From Fluviicoccus sp. (GTDB lineage: Bacteria > Pseudomonadota > Gammaproteobacteria > Pseudomonadales > Moraxellaceae), in assembly GCF_030646115.1 (NCBI RefSeq), contig NZ_JAUSMX010000018.1, positions 248,001 to 312,000 of the forward strand: a stretch of 64,000 bases of DNA, read 5' to 3'. Shown here in pieces: positions 1-8,785 of the stretch. A program made the translations under genes and the position numbers. The notes under the pieces were generated by a model. That model did not search any database. It had not been told where the DNA came from and worked only from the letters and a program-made list of their open reading frames with translations. The number at the start of each line of letters is the position of its first letter. Positions within the stretch are counted from its first letter, which is position 1.

Positions 1-1017
1 CAACCTTGTCCGGTCAGCCCTTACATAAAACGGCAAGTTAAACCGGGGGAAGGTCAGGCGGATGCCCCGTTGTTGCGCCATGGGCTCCACCATGGCCCGG
101 CATTCCTGCATCACCTCAGCCAGTGACAACGGCTCCAGGGACATTGACAACTTGCCGGACTCAATCAGGGCCAGATCGAGAATCTCATTGACCAGTTCCA
201 GCAAATACCAGCCCGCCTTGAGTATCTGGTCCAGATTGCGGCGCTGGTTAGCCGTGGGCTCAGGTGAGCCGGACTCCAGCAACTGCGTGAAACCGAGAAT
301 GGCGCTGAGCGGCGTGCGCAGCTCATGGCTCATGCTGGACAGAAAGTCGGATTTGGCGAGGTTGGCTTTGTCCGCCAGCAGCCTGGCGTTTTGCAGTTCG
401 GTATTCTTGCTCTTCAACAAGTCATCCAGCCGCATCCGCTCGGTAATATCGTGCAGCACCATGTGCTGCTCGCCATCTTCCGCATTATCTCCGGCGGCCA
501 CCGTAACCAGATGCACCCAGGCATGACCGCCATGACGCCGGTTCAAGCGCAGTTCACAGGCATGGGGCTCGCCGGGGGCAAAGAACTGCTTGCGGTACAG
601 GTAATAGATATCCTGGTGCGACTTGTCGATGAAGCGGCTGAAGCGCTCACCCGCCAAATCGGCGCGAGTTTCACCCATCAGGGCGGCGGCAGCGATATTG
701 GCCTCCACAATCCGGCCTTCCCCGCTGACCGTGCAGTAACCCACCGGAGCCAGATCGTAGAGATCAAAATACCGAGACCGTGCGGCATCCAGCAACAACT
801 GGGTGTGCCGCAACTCTTCGTTTTGCATTTCCAGTTCAATCTGGTGCACCTGCAAGGTGTACAAGGCCTTGCGCATGGCTTCCGGCGACAGTTGTTCAGA
901 ACTGACTATCAGCAGCGCCTCCTTTTCCAGCAACCGCGCCTCCGCCTGCACACGCAACGCCAAGGCCGGGTCATTACCGGCGGGAGGCTCTTCCTGTTTC
1001 AGATTAAGATCGGTCAT
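1..1017 (-). CDS. PAS-domain sensor histidine kinase (3' end cut by window edge)
   Basis: Reading the minus strand from ATG at 1017 gives 339 codons open to the window edge. The N-terminal third is charged and helical (QVHQIELEMQNEEL). A PAS-like domain follows (YDLAPVGYCTV, about residues 85-195, ending in the PAC-like HDITERMRL). A HisKA dimerisation/phosphoacceptor segment has a clear H-box, SHELRTPLSAILGF, at about residue 232. The HATPase domain lies beyond position 1. The start overlaps the end of the upstream CheB-CheR gene by 14 bp, so the two are co-transcribed and probably translationally coupled. The kinase would autophosphorylate on the H-box histidine in response to a signal sensed by the PAS domain or passed on by the CheBR protein. 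The receiver partner is not visible here. Confidence 0.85.
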   Translation of the reverse strand, partial: MTDLNLKQEEPPAGNDPALALRVQAEARLLEKEALLIVSSEQLSPEAMRKALYTLQVHQIELEMQNEELRHTQLLLDAARSRYFDLYDLAPVGYCTVSGEGRIVEANIAAAALMGETRADLAGERFSRFIDKSHQDIYYLYRKQFFAPGEPHACELRLNRRHGGHAWVHLVTVAAGDNAEDGEQHMVLHDITERMRLDDLLKSKNTELQNARLLADKANLAKSDFLSSMSHELRTPLSAILGFTQLLESGSPEPTANQRRNLDQILKAGWYLLELVNEILDLALIESGKLSMSLEPLSLAEVMQECRAMVEPMAQQRGIRLTFPRFNLPFYVRADRTRL

Positions 1018-4000
1018 CCGGCGTCTCCTTCTTGGGGCTGTGGCTGCCATCCTTGGCCCGCTCCGTAGTGGCAATGGCGTACATTTGCCCGGCGGCATTG
1101 AACAGCGCGGTGGATGTCTGTGAAATATCAACCAGCGTCCCGTCTTTCGCCAGCCGCCGGGTCTGGAACGGCTCCAGCGTTTCCGCCTGACTCAGCAGCA
1201 AAGCGCGGGACAGGGATTTCTCCTTCTGATCCGGGGGAGTCCGGTCCCGTTCATTCATCTGCAAAGCTTCTGCTTCAGTCCAGCCATAGAGGCGCTCCGC
1301 ACCCGGATTCCAGGCAATGATGCGCCCGCTCAGGTCCTGCACGGTAATGGCGTCATAGGCGTCGCGCACCACCACCGCCAGCCGCAACAGGTCGTTGGCC
1401 TTGTGCAGCGCCTCGCGGGTGCGCACCATTTCGGAAATGTCCACAAACGTAATCACCACGCCTTCAATCACGTTATCCAGCGTGCGGTACGGCAGTATCC
1501 GCATCGTATAAATCTTGCCTTCTGTGGTCTGTACATCAATTTCCTTGAGGATCAGAGTGCTCAGCACCGTCTGCGCATCACTCACCAGACTGTCATAACC
1601 CTTCAGGTTGGAAACGATATGACCTACCGGCCGGCCCACATCGCTCAGGATGAGATTGATGATCTGGGTGGCGGCAGGGGTGAAACGCAGGATTCGCAGG
1701 TTGTGGTCCACAAAAATGGTGCCTATGCCGGTGCCCGCCAGCAGGTTGTTCATATCATTGTTGGCGCGCGACAGATCCGCCACCTTGGTCTGCAATTCGG
1801 TATTGACGGTGGTCAGTTCCTCATTGATGGACTGCAACTCTTCCTTGGAGGTTTCCAGCTCCTCATTGGTGGACTGCAATTCCTCGTTGACAGACTGCAT
1901 TTCCTCGTTCGACGACTTCAACTCCTCGTTGGCCGTTTCCAGCTCCTCATTGGCGGCCTGCAGGTATTCCTCCTTGGCCTGCAACTCGGCATTAAGTTCT
2001 GCAATCATGGCACCCGCGTCAGCGCCGCGACCGTCGTCAACCGTTCCCGCCGGCAAACCCGCAGCGCTTCCGGCAGCGGGTTCCGGCACCTCGTCCAGAA
2101 TCACCAGAAACAAGTCGGACTCGAAAGCCGGGGATGGCCCCGTGACCACCGGACAGACGCTCAGATTGACCAGGCTGAAATGGCCGTTGGTCTTGACGCG
2201 CAGGCTCTCCACACGGATGCGTTCCTTGCCGGCGACTGCCTTGCGTAAAACGGTCGTCAATTCGCGTCGAAGACCTTCGCGCGCCATTTTCAGGATATTG
2301 TTGATGCCCGCCTCGCCGGGCGTCGGCTCCAGATACATGCCGGTGCGGCCGTACAGATAAAGAATATCCCCCTGGCTGTTGACCAACGCCCCGGCCGGAG
2401 CCAACTGCTCCACCAAGGTCCGTTCCACCAGTTCCCGCAATGACGGTTTGACCGGCTGTACAGCCTTGCCCGGTGAAGATGACGGCAGTGTCAGGTCCCG
2501 CATGTGCTCGTGGGTCATGAACCGGCCCAGCGCCGCCCGCTGCGCGCCCTGAAAATCTTCCTTGCGCTGGAATACCTTGGATTTTCGGTCCAGCACGGCA
2601 AAGAGATCGCCGCATTCGCCCACCGTCTCGGACGACCCCAGGAACAGCACTCCACCAGCGCTCAGCGCGTAATGAAACAGGGCTATCAGCTTCCGCTGCA
2701 AATCCGTGTCCAGATAAATCAAAAGATTACGGCAGGTGATCAGGTCCAGCCGGGAAAAGGGAGGATTCTTGATCACGTCATGCTCGGAAAAAACCAGCAT
2801 GTCGCGGATTTCCTTGTGCACCCGATAAGCGCAGCCATCCGCTTCGGGGGTGAAAAATCGCGCCAGCCGCTCCGGCGTAATATCGGCGCTGATACCCGCC
2901 AGATAAACTCCGGCGCGAGCCGCACCAATGGCGCGGCTGTCCATGTCCGTCGCAAAAATCTGCACCCGGTTATTCTGCTTCAGTCGCTCCAGGCTTTCTT
3001 TCAGCAAAATGGCCAGGCTGTAGGCCTCCTCCCCGGTGGAGCAACCGCAACACCAGACGCGGATTACCTCCCCGGCGGACTTGCCCTTGATGATTTTGGC
3101 CAACGCTTGCGCTTCCAGCGCCTGAAAAGCATCAGGATCGCGGAAAAAGCTGGTGACACCGATCAGCAAGTCGTGAAACAAAGCATCCACTTCAACCGGC
3201 GTTTGCTGCAGAAGCTTGACGTAACCCTCCAGGGTTTCAACCTGGTGAACCGCCATGCGCCTTTCAATGCGACGTAAAATGGTGCTGGGCTTGTATTGGG
3301 AGAAATCGTGTCCGGTGCAGTTCCGCAACAACACAAAGACTTTTTTCAAGGCGCCTTCGTGCTGTATTCCCGCCCCGCGTGCAGGCCGGTGGGGTTTGCT
3401 GAAGGCGTGCGCCACATAAGCCATCAGTTGTGCGGGCATGTCGGCTGGGGCCAGCTCAAAATCCACGGTGCCGGTGGCCAGGGCGCTACGGGGCATGCCG
3501 TCAAAGGCGCTGGACTCCGGGGTCTGTACCATGACCATGCCGCCTTCGCCCTTGATGGCCCGCAATCCCTGCGAGCCGTCGCTGCCGGTGCCGGAAAGGA
3601 CAATACCAATGGCCCGCTCCCGCTGGTCCTCCGCCAGTGACCTGAAAAGGAAGTCGATGGGCTGCCGGTGCCCGCGCGGCTCGGCTGGCTCCAGCAATTG
3701 CAGGGTGCCGTTCAGGAACGCCATGTCACGGTTGGGGGGAATGATATAGGCACAATTGACCTGCACCGTCATGCCGTCCACCACCTCGTAAACCGTCATC
3801 CGGGTACAGCGCTGCATCAACTCGGCCAGAATGCTCTGATGATCCGGCGCCAGGTGCTGCACCAGTACAAAGGCCATGCCGGGGGCGCGGTCGGTCGGCA
3901 TTCCGGCAAAAAAAGCCTCAAAAGCCGCCAAGCCTCCTGCTGATGCACCGATGCCCACGATTGGGAACCCGGTGCTGATGCGGTCAACCGGCACGCGCGG

Positions 4001-4069
4001 CGGGGGTTGGCCGGGATCACCGGCAACAGGCTTGACGGGGGATGCAGCGGCTTCTTTGCCTGAGGTCAA
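1004..4069 (-). CDS. CheB-CheR hybrid protein with coiled coil and PAS domains
   Basis: About 1021 residues. The N-terminal CheB methylesterase domain has its catalytic triad visible (Ser43 in GASAGG, His72 in QHLAP, Asp164 in GTGSDGS). Next comes a CheR methyltransferase domain with the SAM-binding stretch WCCGCSTGEEAYS and the CRNLLIY motif. A long Glu/Asn-rich heptad coiled coil (repeated NEEL units) leads to two PAS domains, one with the pattern ITVQDLSGRIIAWNPGAERL. This is the known CheBR-PAS sensor family, which often works beside a histidine kinase, as here. Start choice: TTG at 4069 has a well-placed GGAGAA upstream and begins just before the CheB domain. An in-frame GTG at 4249 would add 60 residues of unconvincing sequence. 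Proteins with both activities but no adjacent receptor genes usually act outside classical chemotaxis; that role is inferred. Confidence 0.9.
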   Translation of the reverse strand: MTSGKEAAASPVKPVAGDPGQPPPRVPVDRISTGFPIVGIGASAGGLAAFEAFFAGMPTDRAPGMAFVLVQHLAPDHQSILAELMQRCTRMTVYEVVDGMTVQVNCAYIIPPNRDMAFLNGTLQLLEPAEPRGHRQPIDFLFRSLAEDQRERAIGIVLSGTGSDGSQGLRAIKGEGGMVMVQTPESSAFDGMPRSALATGTVDFELAPADMPAQLMAYVAHAFSKPHRPARGAGIQHEGALKKVFVLLRNCTGHDFSQYKPSTILRRIERRMAVHQVETLEGYVKLLQQTPVEVDALFHDLLIGVTSFFRDPDAFQALEAQALAKIIKGKSAGEVIRVWCCGCSTGEEAYSLAILLKESLERLKQNNRVQIFATDMDSRAIGAARAGVYLAGISADITPERLARFFTPEADGCAYRVHKEIRDMLVFSEHDVIKNPPFSRLDLITCRNLLIYLDTDLQRKLIALFHYALSAGGVLFLGSSETVGECGDLFAVLDRKSKVFQRKEDFQGAQRAALGRFMTHEHMRDLTLPSSSPGKAVQPVKPSLRELVERTLVEQLAPAGALVNSQGDILYLYGRTGMYLEPTPGEAGINNILKMAREGLRRELTTVLRKAVAGKERIRVESLRVKTNGHFSLVNLSVCPVVTGPSPAFESDLFLVILDEVPEPAAGSAAGLPAGTVDDGRGADAGAMIAELNAELQAKEEYLQAANEELETANEELKSSNEEMQSVNEELQSTNEELETSKEELQSINEELTTVNTELQTKVADLSRANNDMNNLLAGTGIGTIFVDHNLRILRFTPAATQIINLILSDVGRPVGHIVSNLKGYDSLVSDAQTVLSTLILKEIDVQTTEGKIYTMRILPYRTLDNVIEGVVITFVDISEMVRTREALHKANDLLRLAVVVRDAYDAITVQDLSGRIIAWNPGAERLYGWTEAEALQMNERDRTPPDQKEKSLSRALLLSQAETLEPFQTRRLAKDGTLVDISQTSTALFNAAGQMYAIATTERAKDGSHSPKKETPDDRS

Positions 4070-4288
4070 GATGTTCTCCGATAACAATGGTTGGCCTGCT
4101 GACCATTCAAGTGGCAACCAGTGTAGTCCTTCCGGTGCATCAGAAACGGGAAGCGTAAAAATATGACTGTCAAACTGGAATATTGCGGCGTTGAAGCGGG
4201 GATTTTCGCTGCAGGAGCGTCCATGGCGGGCAACCGGGGCTAAGGCCACCCGCCTTTTCGCTTACCGGTTGGTTCCGGATTCAACGGT

Positions 4289-4633
4289 TTACTGCGGTGT
4301 GGGCGGTACGATAATGACGGTATCGCCACCTGTCTTGCCGGTTTTACCGGTATCACCTGTGGCGCCCTGCTCACCCGTTTCCCCTTGGGCGCCTGTATAG
4401 CCGGTTTGTCCGCTGGCGCCCTGCTTGCCGGTATAGCCGGTATCACCCTGACTGCCCTGGAAGCCGGTCGCCCCTTGGCTGCCTTGATTGCCTTGCGCTC
4501 CGGTTTCACCTGGTGGGCCGGGAGGACCGGGAATGGCGGCAGGAACCACTACGGTGGTTTCGGCGGGAGGACGATTACATGCTGCCAAGGCAAGAGCCAT
4601 CACCAGGACGGCCAGCGGCGTTGAATACTTCAT
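4289..4633 (-). CDS. Collagen-like lipoprotein with Gly-X-Y repeats
   Basis: About 114 residues. A signal peptide ends in a lipobox (LALAAC), so the mature protein should be lipid-anchored at Cys19. After a short linker there are 22 uninterrupted Gly-X-Y triplets (starting [12 protein letters not shown], ending GKTGKTGG), then a short hydrophobic tail ending PPTPQ. Uninterrupted Gly-X-Y runs form collagen triple helices in other bacterial collagen-like proteins, so a trimeric surface or periplasmic stalk is expected. Many triplets are GxT or GxQ rather than GPP. ATG at 4633 is preferred over upstream starts because AGGTG lies just upstream and the signal peptide begins there. The function is unknown; adhesion or a structural spacer is a guess. 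Confidence 0.8.
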   Translation of the reverse strand: MKYSTPLAVLVMALALAACNRPPAETTVVVPAAIPGPPGPPGETGAQGNQGSQGATGFQGSQGDTGYTGKQGASGQTGYTGAQGETGEQGATGDTGKTGKTGGDTVIIVPPTPQ

Positions 4634-4763
4634 GTCTGCACCTGTTTTGAGAAGCGGTGGAAAAAACCGCACGGTGCATTGTGAGCGCAAAGGATGAGTC
4701 GCTCTGTTCGGTGGGGCACACAGCATGCCGGGCATTGGCGCAGATGCTGATTCCCTGCCCCGT

Positions 4764-5924
4764 TTAATGGCCCGAATGATCCCCCCGCGGAATTTCACCC
4801 GGCAAATGCATCACCAACTCGTATCCGGCGGGATTGGAAATCAAAAGCCGGGCCAACTCCGCAGTCATCACCGGCAATGCCGTGAAATGGGTCTTGCCCT
4901 CCACCAGCACGCAGTGCAGCCGGGTATTGCGGGTCTCACGACACAACTCCCGTGCGTCATTGGCATTGCCCGGATAGTCCTTGCCTTCAATCACAAAGGT
5001 GGGTTTGGTAATACCGTCCAGCCAATGCACCGGTGAGCGCAGGCTTCGCTCCTTGCGGTCAAGATTGGCGAAATTGACCGGAATGAGTTGTCCATAATTC
5101 TCAATGTCGGCGACCGGTCCGAAAGCAAAAACCGCCCGGAAGCGTGCGCTGGCCTCGGACGTGAGCAGGGCCAAGGTGCCGCCGGTGCTGTGTCCGCCCA
5201 GATAGATACGGTCCGGGTCCACATACGGCAATTCGGCAAGGCGATCGGCAGCGGCCAGCACATCATCCACCTCACCCAGAAAGAATTCCTTGGCGCCGGG
5301 ATTGCGGTTGCCGCCGCGCAGGGTGGGGAACATCATGATGAACCCGGCGTCGCGAAAGCCGCTGGCCGTCTGGTCACTGCCGTTCTGCGGTTCCCAGAAG
5401 TTGTCGAGGGTGCTGGTGTCGCCGCCGGTGAGCCAGATAATGGCCGGATGTCGTTTGTTGTCGTTCGGGTTTGGCGTGACAAAAGCCGCCAACTGCTGCT
5501 GGTTGCTGGTGTAATCAGCGCGGACAAACAGGTTGGACGGCGGATTCGGTAGTATCGGGTGATCGCCCTCCGTCACCGCAATGGCCGTATAGAAACCCGC
5601 CCGGGCTTGGGAGAGGGTTTCCTTAGGTTCGGAGGCTGCCTTTTCCTGATCCGCCTGCTGTCGTTCGGTCAGTTCCCGGCGCTTTTTGTCGTTTTCCTGA
5701 ATGCGGCGGGTGATTTCGGCGTAAGTGCGCTTGTCGATGCAGCGATGCTCGCGGTCAATCTCATAGCCTTGGTCAACGGCATCTGCCAGCGCTTCTGGGG
5801 TCAGCAGTGGCGGACCGGCGCAGAATGCCGGGTCATAAGGGTTCTTGGGCTCATGAGTGCTGGTCAGGAAGACCACGCCGGCGCCGACCATGGCGGCTAT
5901 CGAGTACACGAACAGCTTGTTCAT
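4764..5924 (-). CDS. Exported alpha/beta hydrolase (prolyl-oligopeptidase/esterase-like)
   Basis: 386 residues beginning with a hydrophobic signal-anchor ([15 protein letters not shown]), so it is probably periplasmic or membrane-tethered. A charged helical segment (about residues 65-105) precedes the catalytic domain. The nucleophile elbow is [12 protein letters not shown] late Asp in [11 protein letters not shown] and the His in GKTHFTAL are the likely remaining triad members. The strand/loop [12 protein letters not shown] would form the oxyanion region. ATG at 5924 has GGGAG upstream. The fold is clear, the substrate is not; peptidase S9-like or acyl-esterase activity is possible. Confidence 0.8.
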   Translation of the reverse strand: MNKLFVYSIAAMVGAGVVFLTSTHEPKNPYDPAFCAGPPLLTPEALADAVDQGYEIDREHRCIDKRTYAEITRRIQENDKKRRELTERQQADQEKAASEPKETLSQARAGFYTAIAVTEGDHPILPNPPSNLFVRADYTSNQQQLAAFVTPNPNDNKRHPAIIWLTGGDTSTLDNFWEPQNGSDQTASGFRDAGFIMMFPTLRGGNRNPGAKEFFLGEVDDVLAAADRLAELPYVDPDRIYLGGHSTGGTLALLTSEASARFRAVFAFGPVADIENYGQLIPVNFANLDRKERSLRSPVHWLDGITKPTFVIEGKDYPGNANDARELCRETRNTRLHCVLVEGKTHFTALPVMTAELARLLISNPAGYELVMHLPGEIPRGDHSGH

Positions 5925-6091
5925 TCTGGCTCCCTGGCTTCAATGGCCATGTTTTGGCTGGCGTCTATGGAGAGGATAAAATAGCTGACGTTGTTGTCGC
6001 GTTGTAGTAAAAATTAACGAAATACCGCTCCCTGGATTTCCGATTGGGGGCAGGTCACAAGCCCAACAGCCCTGGAAGGAGTGTCTCTCAC

Positions 6092-6334
6092 ATGGCCAAA
6101 CGTAGTGTTACCGGTTTCAGCCTTCAGGATCTGGGCGATTATTTGGGAGCCGTGTGTATTTTACCCGGGCTGCTTGTCGCCGAGGTTCGGGCCAAGGCGA
6201 AGGGTTGGCGAGTCGACACGGAATGGTCCTTCTCGGATCCGAAGAAGATTGAAGAACGATTCGTTCGGGGGACAAAAACTTATTATCGGTATGCGGGTAA
6301 AACGTGGATTATCAAGGATTCTAATACCCGCTGA
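6092..6334 (+). CDS. Small hypothetical protein in AT-richer pocket
   Basis: 80 residues from ATG at 6092, with AAGGAG 11 bp upstream. The sequence has a hydrophobic N-terminal third (LGDYLGAVCILPGLLVAEV) and a basic, aromatic C-terminal part (FVRGTKTYYRYAGKTWIIK). No family is recognised. It lies divergent from the exported hydrolase and ends 17 bp before an AACGTAGGG motif shared with the next two genes. It may be a genuine small gene, but coding evidence is limited to length, ribosome-binding site and a sensible composition. Confidence 0.45.
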   Translation: MAKRSVTGFSLQDLGDYLGAVCILPGLLVAEVRAKAKGWRVDTEWSFSDPKKIEERFVRGTKTYYRYAGKTWIIKDSNTR

Positions 6335-6351
6335 ACCTCTGATTGGCCGTC

Positions 6352-6451
6352 AACGTAGGGCAAGTTTCTTCCTTGACACATACGCTGGCACGGGAATTGT
6401 GCCCAACTCATAAATCCGGCGTACTTTTACTGCGTGCTCTTCCCCTACGTT
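6352..6451. repeat. Miniature repeat pair with AACGTAGGG ends (copy 1 region)
   Basis: AACGTAGGG at 6352-6360 and its inverted copy CCCTACGTT at 6443-6451 bound a 100-bp stretch between two orphan genes. The inner sequence CATAAATCCGGCG at 6409-6421 recurs exactly at 6936-6948. The right end supplies the stop codon of the gene at 6445. Confidence 0.6.
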
Positions 6452-6852
6452 TTCTTAATATAATCAACAGTCGCCGCAATAACCAGCATATCAAACGCAA
6501 ACCAGACCGGGATCACGCCAACCAGAATAACCCCCGTATAACCAAATGAATAACCGTAACCAACGATGATGGCGGCAACCACAGACAACATGAAACCCAA
6601 CGCGGGGTACATATCCAGTAGTTTCTGTGACTTACCCTGCACAAACATGAACAATTCCAACGGAGGCGTCGTGTCGATCGCCGACCTCATGCGGCGGAGC
6701 GTATACCAGACCTGGCAATAAAAGGCTGCCATAAAAAGCACTGACACCGAAGCAAATCGCAAGACATAATCCAGCCTTTTCAGCCAGAGTGCCACGGAAT
6801 AAACCACAACAGCCAGAATGACGGAAAAGGCATACTTGTTAATCATGTTCAT
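6445..6852 (-). CDS. Hypothetical four-helix membrane protein
   Basis: 135 residues from ATG at 6852, chosen because GAGGG lies just upstream; an earlier ATG at 6918 would add a poor 22-residue leader. Four hydrophobic segments are visible (about residues 8-25, 32-50, 85-105, 108-130), with a polar linker containing RRMRSAIDTTPPLELF between the second and third. It ends YIKKT, and its TAG stop lies inside the AACGTAGGG repeat end. No family is recognised. Base composition is AT-richer than the flanking genes, which suggests acquisition by transfer. Confidence 0.6.
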   Translation of the reverse strand: MNMINKYAFSVILAVVVYSVALWLKRLDYVLRFASVSVLFMAAFYCQVWYTLRRMRSAIDTTPPLELFMFVQGKSQKLLDMYPALGFMLSVVAAIIVGYGYSFGYTGVILVGVIPVWFAFDMLVIAATVDYIKKT

Positions 6853-6935
6853 CAAAAAGCCCTCTGGCTCACCACAAACTTCAACTCGGCCGCACAGTCC
6901 AGATAACAAATGAAGCACATTGTTCTAGCCCGCAT

Positions 6936-6970
6936 CATAAATCCGGCGCAATATTATTGCGCCCTACGTT
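6936..6970. repeat. Miniature palindromic repeat (copy 2)
   Basis: CATAAATCCGGCG at 6936-6948 leads into a perfect hairpin, GGCGCAATATTATTGCGCC (6945-6963), then CCCTACGTT (6962-6970). The same left and right ends occur at 6409-6451, so these are two members of one element family. The element sits directly 3' of the gene at 6978 and could also help end its transcript, though no T-run follows. Confidence 0.65.
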
Positions 6971-6977
6971 GGCTTTT

Positions 6978-7412
6978 TCAGTCAAGTATTAATATACTTT
7001 CTACAAACGACTTGGACTTCGCTCTTTTCAACCTAGCCTGTTCGCAAGAAAAAAGAGCCTCTCGCAATAAAGAATAAAAAACATCTTTTGACATCCTATT
7101 ATCTGCAGGAAAATCTATTGACTCCACTGAAAATCGGTATATTAATCCCCCCGCCCCTCCGTATCCCCTTCCCCATCTCAGCTGAATTTTATAGACCGAA
7201 GAATCCACTAGAAGAATATAATTATTAGGAGGCGCACCGGTGCTCTCTGGCATCTCTCCTCGGCCACCTAACTCAAAAAAATCAATACCACGCTCCTCAT
7301 CGAAAAACCAACCTTGTGGAGTAACCAGCGGTATTTTCCCGCTTACACCCAGCAGCCTTCTATATCTTGGGAAATCGCTATTTTCATAAAATATTCTTTC
7401 AACAAACGGCAT
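6978..7412 (-). CDS. Hypothetical protein, AT-rich orphan
   Basis: 144 residues from ATG at 7412, with GGTGAG upstream. The protein is soluble-looking and rich in aromatic and charged residues (ERIFYENSDFPRYRRLLG, GWFFDEERGIDFFEL), with a Gly-rich turn (GRGYGGAGGLIYRF). No known domain is recognised. Its AT-rich codon use contrasts with the rest of the window. Size, solubility and an orphan position resemble toxin-immunity or defence-associated proteins, but nothing in the sequence proves that. Confidence 0.55.
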   Translation of the reverse strand: MPFVERIFYENSDFPRYRRLLGVSGKIPLVTPQGWFFDEERGIDFFELGGRGEMPESTGAPPNNYILLVDSSVYKIQLRWGRGYGGAGGLIYRFSVESIDFPADNRMSKDVFYSLLREALFSCEQARLKRAKSKSFVESILILD

Positions 7413-7433
7413 AACTCACCCTAAGTCTCGTAG

Positions 7434-7521
7434 GATAATGGTATGGCCGTCATTATGTGTGAGCCTGGCATTAACGAACTCAGTCGAAGCGAGAAAGAAA
7501 GAAAGGGGCCATACCATCATC
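7434..7521. repeat. 88-bp element with 15-bp imperfect terminal inverted repeats
   Basis: The perfect inverted pair ATGGTATGGCC (7438-7448) and GGCCATACCAT (7507-7517) extends to 15 bp with one mismatch (7434-7448 and 7507-7521). The 58 bp inside shows no gene. It could be a small MITE-like remnant or the stem of a transcript upstream of the gene at 7412. Confidence 0.45.
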
Positions 7522-7550
7522 TTACTTTTTTAAATTCATTTTTCGAAAAC

Positions 7551-7580
7551 GGAAAAGAAAAGGGGCGTCTTCGCGCCCCT
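7551..7580 (-). terminator. Rho-independent terminator of the alcohol dehydrogenase operon
   Basis: On the minus strand AGGGGCG pairs with CGCCCCT across a 6-nt loop (7561-7580), followed by a T-rich tract TTTCTTTTCC. It lies 12 bp after the stop codon of the gene at 7592. Confidence 0.75.
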
Positions 7581-7591
7581 CCCCTTTCACC

Positions 7592-8779
7592 TCACTCCCA
7601 CGACTTCTTCAAAATCGCCAACGCCTCTTCATAATCCGTCTCCTTCGGATTGAAGATAATCGACCCATCATTAATCGTCAGCTCCGCCACATGCTCCAGC
7701 TGATCCAGCGAAACCTTACCGGTCTCCTTCAGCGTACGCGGCAGCTTGCAACGCGAATACAACTCATCACGCATCGACTTGATATGCGCAATCGCCTTCA
7801 ACGCCCGCTGTGCCTTCGGCGTCGCCGCATACACATCGGCCCCGGCCAACGGCAGCAACAACTCACCAATACGATCCGCACTGGTTTCCAGGTTGTATTC
7901 CAGCACATACGGCAGGAACAGGCTCATGCACAGACCATGCGGCAAATGGCACACCGCGCCCAGCGAATGACCCAGCGCATGCACCAGACCCACCATCGAA
8001 TTCGAGAACGCCGCCCCAGCCATGGTCGAGGCCTGCGCCAGCTCCAGACGACCTTCCGCATCCTTCGGATCTTCCATCACCTTCATCAGGTTCTGGCTGA
8101 TCTTGCTGATGGCAGCGGTAGCGTAGGCATCGCTCATCGGGTTGTGGGCCATGCAGGTGAAGGCTTCCACCGCATGCGTCAGCGCATCCATACCGGTCAT
8201 GGCAGTGATGTGCGGCGGCAGCGTAATGGTCATGCGCGAATCCAGCACGGCGGCATTCGGCATCAGGAAGTAGGAGGTGAACGGCATCTTCACGCCCTTT
8301 TCCTTGTCGGCAATCACCGCCACCAAGGTCACTTCCGAACCGGTGCCGGAAGTGGTCGGAACCACGAAGAACGGCTTCAGCGGACGCTTCAGGTTGTGCG
8401 CGCCCATGTACTTCATCAGGTCGTCGCCGCCTTCGGTGACGAGGATGTTGACGCCCTTGGAGGTGTCGATCACGGAGCCGCCGCCGATGGCGATGATGGC
8501 GTCACAGTTGTTGGCGCGGAACATCGTGGCGGCGTCGCGCACGGTGGTCAGGCTGCTGTCGGGCGGCACGTCGTCATAAATGGCGGCAATGACGGACTCG
8601 GCGCCTTCAAAGGCGGCTTCGACGTGGGCCAGCAAACCGGCGCCGCGCACGCCCTTGTCGGTGATGATCATGGGACGCTTGGCTTGCAGCGTCGACAGCT
8701 CGAACGGGATGTGTTCCAGCGCCATGTGACCGGCGACGATTTTGACGGGACAAAAGAATTCGTAGTAAGGCTTGGCCAT
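7592..8779 (-). CDS. Iron-containing alcohol dehydrogenase
   Basis: 395 residues, full length for the group III (Fe-dependent) alcohol dehydrogenase family. The NAD(P)-binding glycine motif is AIGGGSVIDTSKG, and TTSGTGSEVT follows. The metal-binding region has the family residues in TGMDALTHAVEAF and in HALGHSLGAVCHLPHG. It should interconvert an alcohol and an aldehyde or ketone in the cytoplasm. It lies 6 bp downstream of an SCP2-like lipid carrier gene, so a long-chain or lipid-derived alcohol is a plausible substrate (inference from context). ATG at 8779 is the natural start. Confidence 0.93.
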   Translation of the reverse strand: MAKPYYEFFCPVKIVAGHMALEHIPFELSTLQAKRPMIITDKGVRGAGLLAHVEAAFEGAESVIAAIYDDVPPDSSLTTVRDAATMFRANNCDAIIAIGGGSVIDTSKGVNILVTEGGDDLMKYMGAHNLKRPLKPFFVVPTTSGTGSEVTLVAVIADKEKGVKMPFTSYFLMPNAAVLDSRMTITLPPHITAMTGMDALTHAVEAFTCMAHNPMSDAYATAAISKISQNLMKVMEDPKDAEGRLELAQASTMAGAAFSNSMVGLVHALGHSLGAVCHLPHGLCMSLFLPYVLEYNLETSADRIGELLLPLAGADVYAATPKAQRALKAIAHIKSMRDELYSRCKLPRTLKETGKVSLDQLEHVAELTINDGSIIFNPKETDYEEALAILKKSWE

Positions 8780-8785
8780 GGTGCA

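Noticed and set aside
4070-4249. 60-residue N-terminal extension of the CheB-CheR protein
   Set aside because: The upstream GTG lacks a good ribosome-binding site and the extension has no family likeness. TTG at 4069 with GGAGAA is preferred.
6352-6970. Integron attC sites at the ends of the orphan genes
   Set aside because: The tails lack the GTTRRRY and RYYYAAC core sites and no integrase gene is nearby. A mini-repeat explanation is simpler, although the gene-end placement stays interesting.
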